Source: Microvirga solisilvae (GTDB lineage: Bacteria; Pseudomonadota; Alphaproteobacteria; Rhizobiales; Beijerinckiaceae). From it: a stretch of 64,000 bases of DNA. The translations under genes and the position numbers were made by a program. The number at the start of each line of letters is the position of its first letter. Positions within the stretch are counted from its first letter, which is position 1. The stretch lies in contig NZ_JAKUCN010000005.1 of the NCBI RefSeq assembly GCF_022808595.1, positions 186,001 through 250,000 of the forward strand, given 5' to 3'. Shown here piece by piece: positions 52,251 through 59,376 of the stretch. The notes beneath the pieces are model-generated. The model searched no databases, was not told the DNA's origin, and worked only from the letters and a program-made list of their open reading frames with translations.

Positions 52251-53126
52251 CTACCACGTAAGCGTGTCCATGATCGCCGTCGGCATCGCTGTCTGGCGGT
52301 CGGCCCAATCCTGCACGTGATCGGAAACCAGATCGCCTTCGTGGAGGCCGAGTTCCTTCGCGTGGATGCCGCGCGCGATCATCAGGGAGTCGATACCGAA
52401 CCCGACAGCTCCCGCGATGTCGGTGCGGATGGCGTCGCCCACGGCCAGAACGCGGTTCTTCGAAATAGTGCGATGGCTCAAGGTCGAGGCAACGGCGAGG
52501 GCCTTCTCGTAGACGGGCGCATGAGGCTTTCCGGCGTAGAACACGGTGCCGCCCATCTCCTCGTAAGCGAGGCCCAGCGCGCCGGCGCAGGGCAGGATCA
52601 TGTGGCCGCGCTCCACGATGAGATCGGGATTGGCGCAGACCATCAGCAGGTCGCGGCGCAACATCGCCTCGAGGCGGTCGCGATAATTCTCGACGGTCTC
52701 ATGCTCGTCGTCATCGAAACCGGAGCAGACCACGTAATCAGCCTCCTCGATGGAGCCGAAGCGCACGTCGAGCCCGTTGTAGATCGGCATGTCGCGCGGG
52801 GGGCCGATATGGTTCACGACCCTGTCGATGCGCTCCTCGATGGCAAGGCGCGTCAAGTCGCCCGACGTGACGATGGCGTCGTAGGCCGTGCGTGGCACCT
52901 TGAAGCCGTCGAGCTGCGTGCCCACGGAAGAGCCGGGGCGCGGCGCGTTGGAGACAAGGACAACACGACCGCCCTTCTCGCGGAAGCGCGTCAGGGCATC
53001 GCCTGCGGATTCATAGGCCTTAACGCCGTTATGCAGCACGCCCCAGACGTCACACAGGATGAGGTCGTAATTCTCGGCAAGAGATTTCAGGCCCTCGACG
53101 AGAGCGGGACGGGAAGAGGCTGTCAT
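52251..53126 (-). CDS. HAD-superfamily class IIA hydrolase (TIGR01459 family)
   Basis: Predicted Mg-dependent phosphatase of 291 residues in the NagD-like HAD IIA group. Motif I is LILCDVWGVLHNGVKAY (about 20-36), a DxW variant of DxDGxL characteristic of TIGR01459. Motif II is VVLVSNAPRPGS (about 55-66), and motifs III/IV are FYAGKPHAPVYEKAL with VLAVGDAIRTDIAGAVGFG (about 225-243). Substrate unknown. It lies upstream of ribF, a pairing that suggests a flavin-phosphate or general sugar-phosphate role, but this is speculative. Confidence 0.87.
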   Translation of the reverse strand: MTASSRPALVEGLKSLAENYDLILCDVWGVLHNGVKAYESAGDALTRFREKGGRVVLVSNAPRPGSSVGTQLDGFKVPRTAYDAIVTSGDLTRLAIEERIDRVVNHIGPPRDMPIYNGLDVRFGSIEEADYVVCSGFDDDEHETVENYRDRLEAMLRRDLLMVCANPDLIVERGHMILPCAGALGLAYEEMGGTVFYAGKPHAPVYEKALAVASTLSHRTISKNRVLAVGDAIRTDIAGAVGFGIDSLMIARGIHAKELGLHEGDLVSDHVQDWADRQTAMPTAIMDTLTW

Positions 53127-53140
53127 GGGATCTCGCTAGA

Positions 53141-53183
53141 GCATTTTTCGGCAAAGTGGTTCCGGTTTGCCGCCCAAAAATGC
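53141..53183. repeat. Intergenic palindrome upstream of the HAD gene
   Basis: Hairpin with outer stem GCATTTTT (53141-53148) / AAAAATGC (53176-53183) and inner stem GGCAAA (53150-53155) / TTTGCC (53166-53171). It resembles dispersed intergenic palindromes I recall from Hyphomicrobiales genomes. Only one copy is seen in this window, 14 bp from the HAD start codon. Confidence 0.6.
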
Positions 53184-53236
53184 GGCAATCCAGCTCCATG
53201 GATGAACCCGGCGGGTAGGCCCTTGCGGCCCTTAAG

Positions 53237-54565
53237 TCAACCGGCCCGGCGCAGCAGCGGCTGTGCACTCTCCGGGGCAGCCCCTCCCAGAACCTCGGCC
53301 TTGACGGCGCGAGGGGCTGCGAAGACGAAGCCTTGCGCCAGCGGCACGCCGATCTCAGCGAGAGCGGGCACGATATCCTCGCGCTCCACATATTCGGCCA
53401 CCAGCCTGATGCCCTCGCGGCGCAGCGCGGAGGCGAAATCGCGCACTCCGAGTTCAGGCCCGTAACGGTGGTTGTCGTCCTGCTCGGCGGCGACGAGAAG
53501 CTCGGCCGGGAATTTCACGAAGCGGCAGCCGAGATCGGCCAGCTCCCGCGCCTCGAAGCGCAGATCCGTGGCCGTATCGAGGGCAAGCGGCACGCCCTTG
53601 TCGCGCAGGGCGGCAAGCGCCGATTTCTGATCGGCATCGAGGTCACGCCAGCATTCCTGCGGGAATTCGAGCACCACCTTGCCCAGGGCCTCGGGAGCGG
53701 CATTCATCAATCCCGTCAGCGACCACAGGAAGCCCGGCTCGCGCACCGAGTGCGGCGTCAGGTTCACGCCGACGATGGCCTCGCTGCCCTTGGTGATGAG
53801 GTGATAGGCTACCGCCATGGCGCGGTTGAGGACGCGGCGGTCGAATTCCGGCGCGCGACCGAGGCGCTCGAGAACGCCGAGGAATTCTGCAGGACCGAGC
53901 AGCGTGCCATCGGCGAGACGCAGGCGCGCCAGAGCCTCGTAGAAGCGGATCTTGCGCTGGGGCAGCGACACGATGGGCTGCAGATGGAGCTCGATGCCAT
54001 CGGCCTCGAAGGCCTGCATGATCAGGCGCATCCGGCGCAACTCGTCCTCCGCCGCCTTGCGCGGCGCGGCCTGAGGCGCCGGACGGTTCATTTCGACAGT
54101 CTGAGGCAGCATGACGGGAGCGGGTTTGGCCTGCTCCACCTGAGGAGCAGCCTGGAGGCTCCCCTTCAGCTCGGCCACGTCCCGGTTCTGGGCAGCGACA
54201 TTCTTGGCGAGTTCGCGCACCACGCCGCCGAGAAGGCCCACCGTGCCGGTGACCTCCGCCATGGTGGTGCGCAGGGCCGGGGTTGCTGCCGGGTTTTGGA
54301 GGAGGCCCTCGATACGAGCCAGTCGCTCTGTAACGATAGCCAGATCATCGGCGGCCTGCCGGGCGAGTTCCGATGCTGCCTCAGCCTTTTTCCATGCCAG
54401 GACAAGGCCTGCGGAGGCAGCGATCCCTAAGAAGGCGACAAGCGGCAGCAAGGCTTCCGTCGGCAAAAGGCCGATGGCTGCGCCCGTCATGGCAAGGCTG
54501 GCGAGCGCAAGAGCGAACAATTTCGCCCTCAGCTCCTTATCGATGTGAACCTTGTCGGTCACCAT
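53237..54565 (-). CDS. Membrane protein with degenerate EAL domain
   Basis: 442-residue protein with two N-terminal TM segments (about 17-60), a coiled-coil stretch (AASELARQAADDLAIVTERLARIEG split here) and a C-terminal EAL domain (about 205-435). The EAL motif itself is present (FYEALARL), as are the Asn (GVNLTPHS), Lys (FVKFPAEL) and Glu (LVAEYVE) positions. The loop that reads DDFGTG in active phosphodiesterases reads LDTATDL here, so a key metal-binding Asp is missing. It is therefore likely a c-di-GMP binder or inactive homologue. The ATG at 54565 gives MVTDKVHIDK; an ATG at 54661 is in frame. Confidence 0.88.
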   Translation of the reverse strand: MVTDKVHIDKELRAKLFALALASLAMTGAAIGLLPTEALLPLVAFLGIAASAGLVLAWKKAEAASELARQAADDLAIVTERLARIEGLLQNPAATPALRTTMAEVTGTVGLLGGVVRELAKNVAAQNRDVAELKGSLQAAPQVEQAKPAPVMLPQTVEMNRPAPQAAPRKAAEDELRRMRLIMQAFEADGIELHLQPIVSLPQRKIRFYEALARLRLADGTLLGPAEFLGVLERLGRAPEFDRRVLNRAMAVAYHLITKGSEAIVGVNLTPHSVREPGFLWSLTGLMNAAPEALGKVVLEFPQECWRDLDADQKSALAALRDKGVPLALDTATDLRFEARELADLGCRFVKFPAELLVAAEQDDNHRYGPELGVRDFASALRREGIRLVAEYVEREDIVPALAEIGVPLAQGFVFAAPRAVKAEVLGGAAPESAQPLLRRAG

Positions 54566-54607
54566 GGGCGCCCCCGCTCCCCTGGTTCGAAATATGCGAA
54601 TCAGTAA

Positions 54608-54659
54608 TGCAACGATGTTGTAACGGTCATGACTCAGGCCACAAGCGTTGCATTGCAAC
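54608..54659. promoter_or_regulatory. Paired palindromes between EAL and metal-chaperone genes
   Basis: Two related inverted repeats in a 153-bp divergent gap: TGCAAC-GAT-GTTGTA (54608-54622, one mismatch) and GTTGCA-T-TGCAAC (54647-54659, perfect). The repeated half-site TGCAAC suggests a dimeric regulator binding twice. Regulator unknown. Confidence 0.35.
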
Positions 54660-54718
54660 AATAGACAGCTTTACTGCCCTTCTGTTGCCGGAAACGCACA
54701 GCTTTGAGAGGAGCCTCC

Positions 54719-54940
54719 ATGGAAGAACCCCGCAAGGACCTGTTGATGAAGGTCGATGGCATGACCTGCCAGGGCTGCGTCAATGCAGTGACCAAGGCGA
54801 TCCAGCGCCTGGACCCCACAGCCAAGGTCGAGGTTGACCTGGAGCATGGCCGGGTGCACGTGATGACCCAGGCCCAGAGCGTCGAGATAGCCCGTGCTCT
54901 CGATGCGGCGGGATACGAGGCCCATGCCATGACAGGATGA
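54719..54940 (+). CDS. Heavy-metal-associated (HMA) domain protein, copper-chaperone-like
   Basis: 73-residue single HMA domain. The metal motif GMTCQGC is at about residues 14-20, followed by VNAVTKAIQRLDPTAKVEVDLEHGRVHV, the ferredoxin-like beta-alpha-beta-beta of CopZ/Atx1 proteins. It likely binds Cu(I) and hands it to a P-type ATPase, but no such pump is in the window. ATG at 54719 chosen for MEEPRKDLL; an in-frame ATG at 54704 adds five residues. It is divergent from the EAL gene with paired palindromes between. Confidence 0.88.
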   Translation: MEEPRKDLLMKVDGMTCQGCVNAVTKAIQRLDPTAKVEVDLEHGRVHVMTQAQSVEIARALDAAGYEAHAMTG

Positions 54941-55035
54941 CCCCGACGCGGGTCGAAATATTCCCAGAAAGTTCCTTTTGCGGCTTTCAGGAACGGCTGA
55001 TAGGCTCCCCGCGCAAAGTCTTTTTGGGGAATAAA

Positions 55036-56382
55036 ATGACCGCTCAGTCTCGGGCCGCCAACGACATTTCATCACCTAACGACCTGGAGGCCTGGTGGCT
55101 TCCGTTCACGGCGAACCGTTCGTTCAAGCAACGTCCCCGCATGGTCGCCCGCGCCAAGGACATGTATTATTACACGCCCGATGGACGCGAAGTGATCGAC
55201 GGCTCCGCTGGTCTCTGGTGCTGTAATGCCGGCCATAACCGCGACGAGATCATCGCGGCGATCCAGGCCCAGGCCGCCGAGCTCGACTACTCCCCCGCTT
55301 TCCAGTTCGGCCACGCCAAAGGTTTCGCGGCGGCCTCCCGCATCGCCCAGCTCGCGCCCGGCGACCTGAACCACGTCTTCTTCTGCAACTCCGGCTCCGA
55401 GGCGGTGGATACCGCCCTCAAGGTGGCGCTGGCCTATTGGAACGCGAAGGGTCAAGGCAGCAAGACGCGCCTGATCGGCCGCGAGCGCGGCTATCACGGC
55501 GTCGGCTTCGGCGGCATCTCGGTCGGCGGCATCGTGAAGAACCGCCAGTTCTTCGGCACGCTCCTCGCGGGCGTCGACCACCTGCCCCACACCTATAATC
55601 GTGCCGAGCAGGCCTTCTCGCGCGGCGAGCCGGAATGGGGCGCGCATCTCGCGGACGATCTCGAGCGCATCGTCGCCCTGCACGATGCCTCCACCATCGC
55701 CGCCGTGATCGTGGAGCCCATGGCCGGCTCCACCGGCGTGCTGCCGCCGCCGAAGGGCTATCTCAAGCGCCTGCGCGAGATCTGCGACAAGTACGGCATC
55801 CTGCTGATTTTCGACGAGGTGATCTCGGGCTTCGGCCGCCTTGGCACCGCTTTCGCCGCCGAGCGCTACGGCGTGATCCCGGACATGATCACCTTCGCCA
55901 AGGGCGTGAATTCCGGCACCGTGCCCATGGGCGGCGTGATCGTTCGTGAAGGAATCTACGATACCTTCATGAAGGGCCCGGAGCACATGATCGAGCTGTT
56001 CCATGGCTACACCTATTCCGGCCACCCGCTCGCCTGCGCCGCCGCGCTCGCGACGCTCGATGTCTACCGCGACGAGAAGCTCTTCGAGCGCGCGAAGACG
56101 CTGGAGCCGGTCTGGGCCGATGCGATCCACTCGCTGAAAGGCCTGCCGAACGTGCTCGACATCCGCACCATCGGCCTCGTCGGCGCCATCGACCTCGCCT
56201 CGCGTCCGGACGCCGTCGGCGCCCGCGCCTTCGAGGCCATGGACCGCGCCTTCAACGAATACGGCCTGATGATGCGCATCACCGGCGACACCATCGCCCT
56301 TTCCCCGCCGCTCATCATCACCGAAACGCAGATCGGCGAGATCGTCGACAAGCTCACCAAGGTGATCAAGGCCGTCGCCTGA
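55036..56382 (+). CDS. Class III omega-aminotransferase (beta-alanine/omega-amino acid:pyruvate type)
   Basis: PLP-dependent aminotransferase of 448 residues. Family signs: WWLPFTANRSFKQRPRMV near the N-terminus, GLWCCNAGHNRDEI, FFCNSGSEAVDTALKVA (about 115-131), GYHGVGFGG, IFDEVISGFGRLG (about 258-270) and the PLP lysine in MITFAKGVNSGTVPMGG (about 286-302), with TYSGHPLACAAALATLDV after it. Best matches I recognise are beta-alanine:pyruvate aminotransferases, which also accept other omega-amino acids. The ATG at 55036 has GGGGAA upstream; an ATG at 54937 would overlap the HMA gene. Substrate range not predictable from sequence. Confidence 0.92.
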   Translation: MTAQSRAANDISSPNDLEAWWLPFTANRSFKQRPRMVARAKDMYYYTPDGREVIDGSAGLWCCNAGHNRDEIIAAIQAQAAELDYSPAFQFGHAKGFAAASRIAQLAPGDLNHVFFCNSGSEAVDTALKVALAYWNAKGQGSKTRLIGRERGYHGVGFGGISVGGIVKNRQFFGTLLAGVDHLPHTYNRAEQAFSRGEPEWGAHLADDLERIVALHDASTIAAVIVEPMAGSTGVLPPPKGYLKRLREICDKYGILLIFDEVISGFGRLGTAFAAERYGVIPDMITFAKGVNSGTVPMGGVIVREGIYDTFMKGPEHMIELFHGYTYSGHPLACAAALATLDVYRDEKLFERAKTLEPVWADAIHSLKGLPNVLDIRTIGLVGAIDLASRPDAVGARAFEAMDRAFNEYGLMMRITGDTIALSPPLIITETQIGEIVDKLTKVIKAVA

Positions 56383-56397
56383 TCTCCCATGACAAGC

Positions 56398-56632
56398 GTC
56401 ATCCCGGACGGCGAAAGCCGATCCGGGATCGTCGGACGAGAATGGCACGGGATACCTCTCCCTGAGGGAGAGGTCGGACCGCAGGTCCGGGTGAGGGGTT
56501 ACAGGTCTCTCCGGAGAGGGCGGTGGCCCTCACCCGCCGCACTACCGTGCGTCGACCTCTCCCGCACGGGAGAGGTGACCTGCGCCCCATCCTGCCCGCA
56601 ATCCCGGCTCGGCTGAGGCCGTCCGGGATGAC
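56398..56632. repeat. REP-like element, family R1, copy D, interrupted
   Basis: First arm GTCATCCCGGAC...ATCCGGGATCGT (56398-56432) with the linker GGACGAGAATGGCAC, then ~130 bp of foreign sequence, then the second arm ATCCCGGCTCGG...GTCCGGGATGAC (to 56632). Other copies are ~100 bp, so the unit is split by an insertion. It begins 15 bp after the aminotransferase stop. Confidence 0.82.
56451..56580. mobile_element. Small palindromic insertion (family R3) inside copy D
   Basis: ~130-bp element with three nested palindromes: CCTCTCCC-TGA-GGGAGAGG (56455-56473), GGGTGAGGG (56489-56497) / CCCTCACCC (56527-56535), and ACCTCTCCC/GGGAGAGGT (56555-56576). Its two ends are near-copies of the same hairpin, so the whole element has terminal inverted symmetry. 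It encodes no protein and resembles non-autonomous palindromic elements. Exact ends are uncertain by a few bases. Confidence 0.65.
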
Positions 56633-56661
56633 GCCCTGGGATCAATGTTCCGCTTTTGTTC

Positions 56662-56690
56662 TTGACAATCCTCCTAACCTTGGCTATATG
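56662..56690 (+). promoter_or_regulatory. Strong sigma-70 promoter upstream of the structured RNA/hisS
   Basis: Perfect -35 TTGACA (56662-56667), a 17-nt spacer and -10 TATATG (56685-56690), predicting transcription start near 56697. This is the best promoter match seen in the window. Confidence 0.8.
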
Positions 56691-56695
56691 TGGAG

Positions 56696-56855
56696 TGTCC
56701 TGGCTCGATGAGGGGCGCGCTCGCGAGGCGTCGTGAATGATGGAGCCGGGAACGGTCCTGGTTCGGTCTCGCAAGCCGGGCCAGGAGGCCCATCGTTGCA
56801 AGACACGATGAACGCCTAAAAGAACCGTGCGCGAGGGGCCGTCAGGTTCTTCACT
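56696..56855 (+). ncRNA. Candidate structured RNA or hisS leader
   Basis: Directly after the promoter lie four consecutive perfect stem-loops: GGCTC (56702-56706) / GAGCC (56743-56747); TCCTGG (56756-56761) / CCAGGA (56781-56786); CATCGT (56791-56796) / ACGATG (56805-56810); AAGAACC (56820-56826) / GGTTCTT (56845-56851). The last has no T-run, so it is not a clear terminator. I do not recognise SRP RNA, tmRNA, 6S or RNase P motifs. It could be a free small RNA or the 5' leader of hisS. Ends are estimates. Confidence 0.5.
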
Positions 56856-57107
56856 CATTCCATAGCGAGCCGGACGACCTCTCGCGTCTCCCTCACCCCA
56901 TACCTCGGAGCACACAGCTCGCGAGGCCATTCCCGCTCGCTCTTTGACATCATCTTTCCATCGCCCAACAAGGCCGGGCTTGACTGGCCTGCACCACCCA
57001 TTCTGGAGCGGTGTCGCCTGGAAGCCTTGCGGTTCTGGATCTCTTCCTTCGCGAGATGACGGGTTCTCGCGCAAGTCGCAACAACCCTTGCCCCTCCGGC
57101 CCTCACG

Positions 57108-57155
57108 GGTTAGACCGCAGCACGTTTTTCTCATTTAAACGGCTGCTGTTAAACC
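57108..57155 (+). promoter_or_regulatory. Hairpin abutting the hisS start codon
   Basis: Nested stems end exactly at the hisS ATG: GGTT (57108-57111) / AACC (57152-57155), GCAGC (57117-57121) / GCTGC (57142-57146), CGTTT (57123-57127) / AAACG (57137-57141). No Shine-Dalgarno sequence is visible, so this structure may set hisS translation efficiency. Confidence 0.5.
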
Positions 57156-58640
57156 ATGTCCAAGGCCGACAAGATCAAGGCTCGCGCACCGCGCGGCTTT
57201 GCCGACCGCACTCCCGCCGATCTCGCCGCCACCGAGCGCATGCTGGCCGCGATCCGCGAGTCCTATGAGCTCTACGGCTTCGAGGGCGTCGAGACGCCCT
57301 TCGTCGAGTACACGGATGCGCTCGGCAAGTTCCTGCCCGATCAGGACCGGCCCAACGAAGGTGTATTCTCGTTCCAGGACGATGACGAGCAATGGCTGTC
57401 GCTGCGCTATGACCTGACCGCGCCGCTTGCCCGCTATGTGGCCGAGAACTTCGATGTCCTACCCAAGCCCTATCGCAGCTATCGCGCGGGCTGGGTGTTC
57501 CGCAATGAAAAGCCGGGTCCGGGCCGCTTCCGCCAGTTCATGCAGTTCGACGCCGACACGGTGGGCGCAGCTTCCGTCGCAGCGGATGCGGAAATCTGCA
57601 TGATGGCCGCCGACACGCTCGAAAAGCTTGGGCTGAAGCGTGGCGAATTCATCATCAAGATCAACAACCGCAAGGTTCTCGACGGCGTGCTCGAAGCCAT
57701 CGGCCTCGGTGGCGAGGACAAGGCAGGTCAGCGCCTGACTGTACTTCGCGCCATCGACAAGCTCGATCGCCTCGGTGCCGAGGGTGTGAGCCAGCTGCTC
57801 GGTGCAGGCCGCAAGGACGAGAGCGGCGACTTCACGAAGGGCGCTGAGCTTTCCGCTGAGGCCATCGAGCGCGTGCTTGCTTTCACTGCCGCCAAGGGCG
57901 CGAACAACGCAGCGACGGTCGAGAATCTGCGCAAGGTCGTGGGTTCTTCTGAGCGCGGGCTTGAGGGCGCAAACGAGCTTGCCGAGATCGCATCGCTCAT
58001 CGCCTCATCCGGTTATGAAGAGCGCGTGACTATCGACCCCTCCGTCGTGCGCGGCCTCGAATACTACACAGGCCCCGTCTACGAGGCGGAACTGACCTTC
58101 CAGGTGCAGGACGAGGATGGGCGCCCCGTGCGCTTCGGCTCGGTCGGCGGCGGCGGGCGCTATGACGGCCTCGTGGGCCGTTTCCGCTCCGAGCCCGTTC
58201 CGGCAACCGGCTTCTCCATCGGCGTCTCGCGCCTGCTTTCGGCGCTGCAGATGGTCAAAAGCCCCATCGTCTCGGGTGTTGAGAAGCCCGGCCCGGTGGT
58301 GGTGCTCGTGATGGACAAGGACCAGATCGCCGCCTACCAGCGCATGGTCTCGACCCTGCGTCAGGCCGGCATCCGCGCGGAACTCTATCTCGGCTCGTCG
58401 GGCATGAAGGCCCAGATGAAATATGCCGACCGCCGCCAGAGCCCCTGCGTGATCATCCAGGGCTCCAACGAGCGCGAGCGCGGCGAGGTCGAGATCAAGG
58501 ACCTGATCGAGGGCGCGAAGGCCGCTGCCGCCATTTCCTCCAACGAGGAATGGAAGGCCGCCCGCCCCGCCCAGTTCTCCGTGGCCGAGAGCAAGATAGT
58601 GGAAGCGGTGCGCGAGGTTCTGGCGCGGCATTTCGGCTGA
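57156..58640 (+). CDS. hisS: Histidyl-tRNA synthetase
   Basis: Class II aminoacyl-tRNA synthetase charging tRNA-His. 494 residues, of the longer alphaproteobacterial type. Motif 2 is [23 protein letters not shown] (about 110-132), the histidine-binding signatures are [20 protein letters not shown] (about 291-310) and motif 3 is [31 protein letters not shown] (in parts, about 331-360). The C-terminal anticodon domain runs from about 370. In this group of bacteria tRNA-His identity is known to be unusual (lacking G-1), so a divergent anticodon-recognition part is expected. It is the first gene of a his-linked cluster with hisZ and hisG. Confidence 0.95.
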   Translation: MSKADKIKARAPRGFADRTPADLAATERMLAAIRESYELYGFEGVETPFVEYTDALGKFLPDQDRPNEGVFSFQDDDEQWLSLRYDLTAPLARYVAENFDVLPKPYRSYRAGWVFRNEKPGPGRFRQFMQFDADTVGAASVAADAEICMMAADTLEKLGLKRGEFIIKINNRKVLDGVLEAIGLGGEDKAGQRLTVLRAIDKLDRLGAEGVSQLLGAGRKDESGDFTKGAELSAEAIERVLAFTAAKGANNAATVENLRKVVGSSERGLEGANELAEIASLIASSGYEERVTIDPSVVRGLEYYTGPVYEAELTFQVQDEDGRPVRFGSVGGGGRYDGLVGRFRSEPVPATGFSIGVSRLLSALQMVKSPIVSGVEKPGPVVVLVMDKDQIAAYQRMVSTLRQAGIRAELYLGSSGMKAQMKYADRRQSPCVIIQGSNERERGEVEIKDLIEGAKAAAAISSNEEWKAARPAQFSVAESKIVEAVREVLARHFG

Positions 58641-58679
58641 GTCCGACGCAAGCTGGAACCGCTTTGCTTTTCTCCGGGT

Positions 58680-58709
58680 TGTCTCCTGAAGCTTGACTAT
58701 CAGGAGACA
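58680..58709 (+). promoter_or_regulatory. Ribosome-binding-site hairpin before the Lys/Ala-rich gene
   Basis: Perfect 10-bp stem TGTCTCCTGA (58680-58689) / TCAGGAGACA (58700-58709) with a 10-nt loop. The right arm contains the AGGAGA ribosome-binding site 5 nt before the ATG at 58713, so the closed stem would block initiation. Confidence 0.75.
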
Positions 58710-58712
58710 CTT

Positions 58713-59153
58713 ATGCCGAAGGCAAAGAGCAAGGATAAGAAGAGCAGTAATAAGAAGAGCACGGGCGCGAAGCTGGCGAAGACCGCCAAGAAATCGGGCC
58801 TGATGGATCTGATCAACACGAATCTCGGCCGGGAAATCCTGGCGGATGCGCTGATCGCCGCAGCAGGCGCTGCCGCTGCCGCCCTCACCCAGACCCGCAC
58901 CGCCAAGAAGGCCGGGGTCGCCGCGAAGAATGCCGGCTCGCAGGGAGCGGACCTGACCCAGACCGCCGCAGGCGCCGTCGCGAATGTGGTGACGGAAGCC
59001 GCCCGCCATTTCCTGCCCGCTAACCTCACGGGTGATGAAGGCGGCGAGGAGCGCGGCAAGAGCGAGGCAAAGAAGGTGAAATACGTTCACCGCTCCAGCG
59101 ATCACAGCAAGCGCAAGACCTCGAAGAAGAGCGACACGGCCCATAAGGGTTGA
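58713..59153 (+). CDS. Lys/Ala-rich basic hypothetical protein
   Basis: 146-residue protein. The N-terminus MPKAKSKDKKSSNKKSTGAK and the C-terminus (KRKTSKKSDTAHKG) are strongly basic and probably disordered; the middle contains a hydrophobic alanine-rich stretch (ILADALIAAAGAAAAALTQT) and AAGAVANVVTEAARHFLP. The composition recalls nucleoid or nucleic-acid binding proteins, but no domain is recognised. Its start is fixed by AGGAGA at ideal spacing, yet that site is enclosed in a hairpin. It lies between hisS and hisZ and is followed by a REP-like element. Confidence 0.75.
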   Translation: MPKAKSKDKKSSNKKSTGAKLAKTAKKSGLMDLINTNLGREILADALIAAAGAAAAALTQTRTAKKAGVAAKNAGSQGADLTQTAAGAVANVVTEAARHFLPANLTGDEGGEERGKSEAKKVKYVHRSSDHSKRKTSKKSDTAHKG

Positions 59154-59168
59154 TGGCCCTTTTCTAGT

Positions 59169-59268
59169 GTCATCCCGGACGAAGCGTAGCGCAGATCCGG
59201 GATCGGGGCCCGAATGGAGCGTCATTCTTGTCAACCGATCCCGGCTCGCCTTCGGCGTCCGGGATGAC
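59169..59268. repeat. REP-like element, family R1, copy E
   Basis: 100-bp copy: GTCATCCCGGAC...ATCCGGGATCGG (59169-59205), a diverged linker, then GATCCCGGCTCG...GTCCGGGATGAC (to 59268). It starts 15 bp after the stop of the Lys/Ala-rich gene. Confidence 0.88.
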
Positions 59269-59376
59269 GGCTTCCTCGACAAGCCCCCCTCCGTTCACCC
59301 TTCCCACTGAAAACGTTCGCCTTCCCGGCCCGGCATTGCTAGAGAGCATGCGACCACAAGGATTTGGGCGACGCCA

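Larger units (their letters stand above)
56633..57155 (+). other. Long non-coding stretch before hisS
   Basis: 523 bp with no credible coding frame: no ribosome-binding site and atypical composition for the open frames present. It holds a strong promoter, a cluster of four stem-loops and a hairpin at the hisS start, each listed separately. The section 56860-57105 shows nothing further that I can support. Confidence 0.6.

Noticed and set aside
56696..56855. Identification as SRP RNA, 6S RNA or tmRNA
   Set aside because: The characteristic SRP GGTCAGGTCCGGAAGG-like loop and tmRNA tag region are missing, and four separate stems do not fit the single long 6S hairpin.
56499..57134. 211-codon minus-strand frame in the gap before hisS
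   Set aside because: Runs through repeat elements and the structured region; R/G/P-rich translation, no ribosome-binding site. A minus-strand gene here cannot be fully excluded.
56860..57155. Histidine-rich leader peptide for attenuation of hisS
   Set aside because: Only a His-His pair in an unsupported frame; no run of His codons and no terminator/antiterminator pair.
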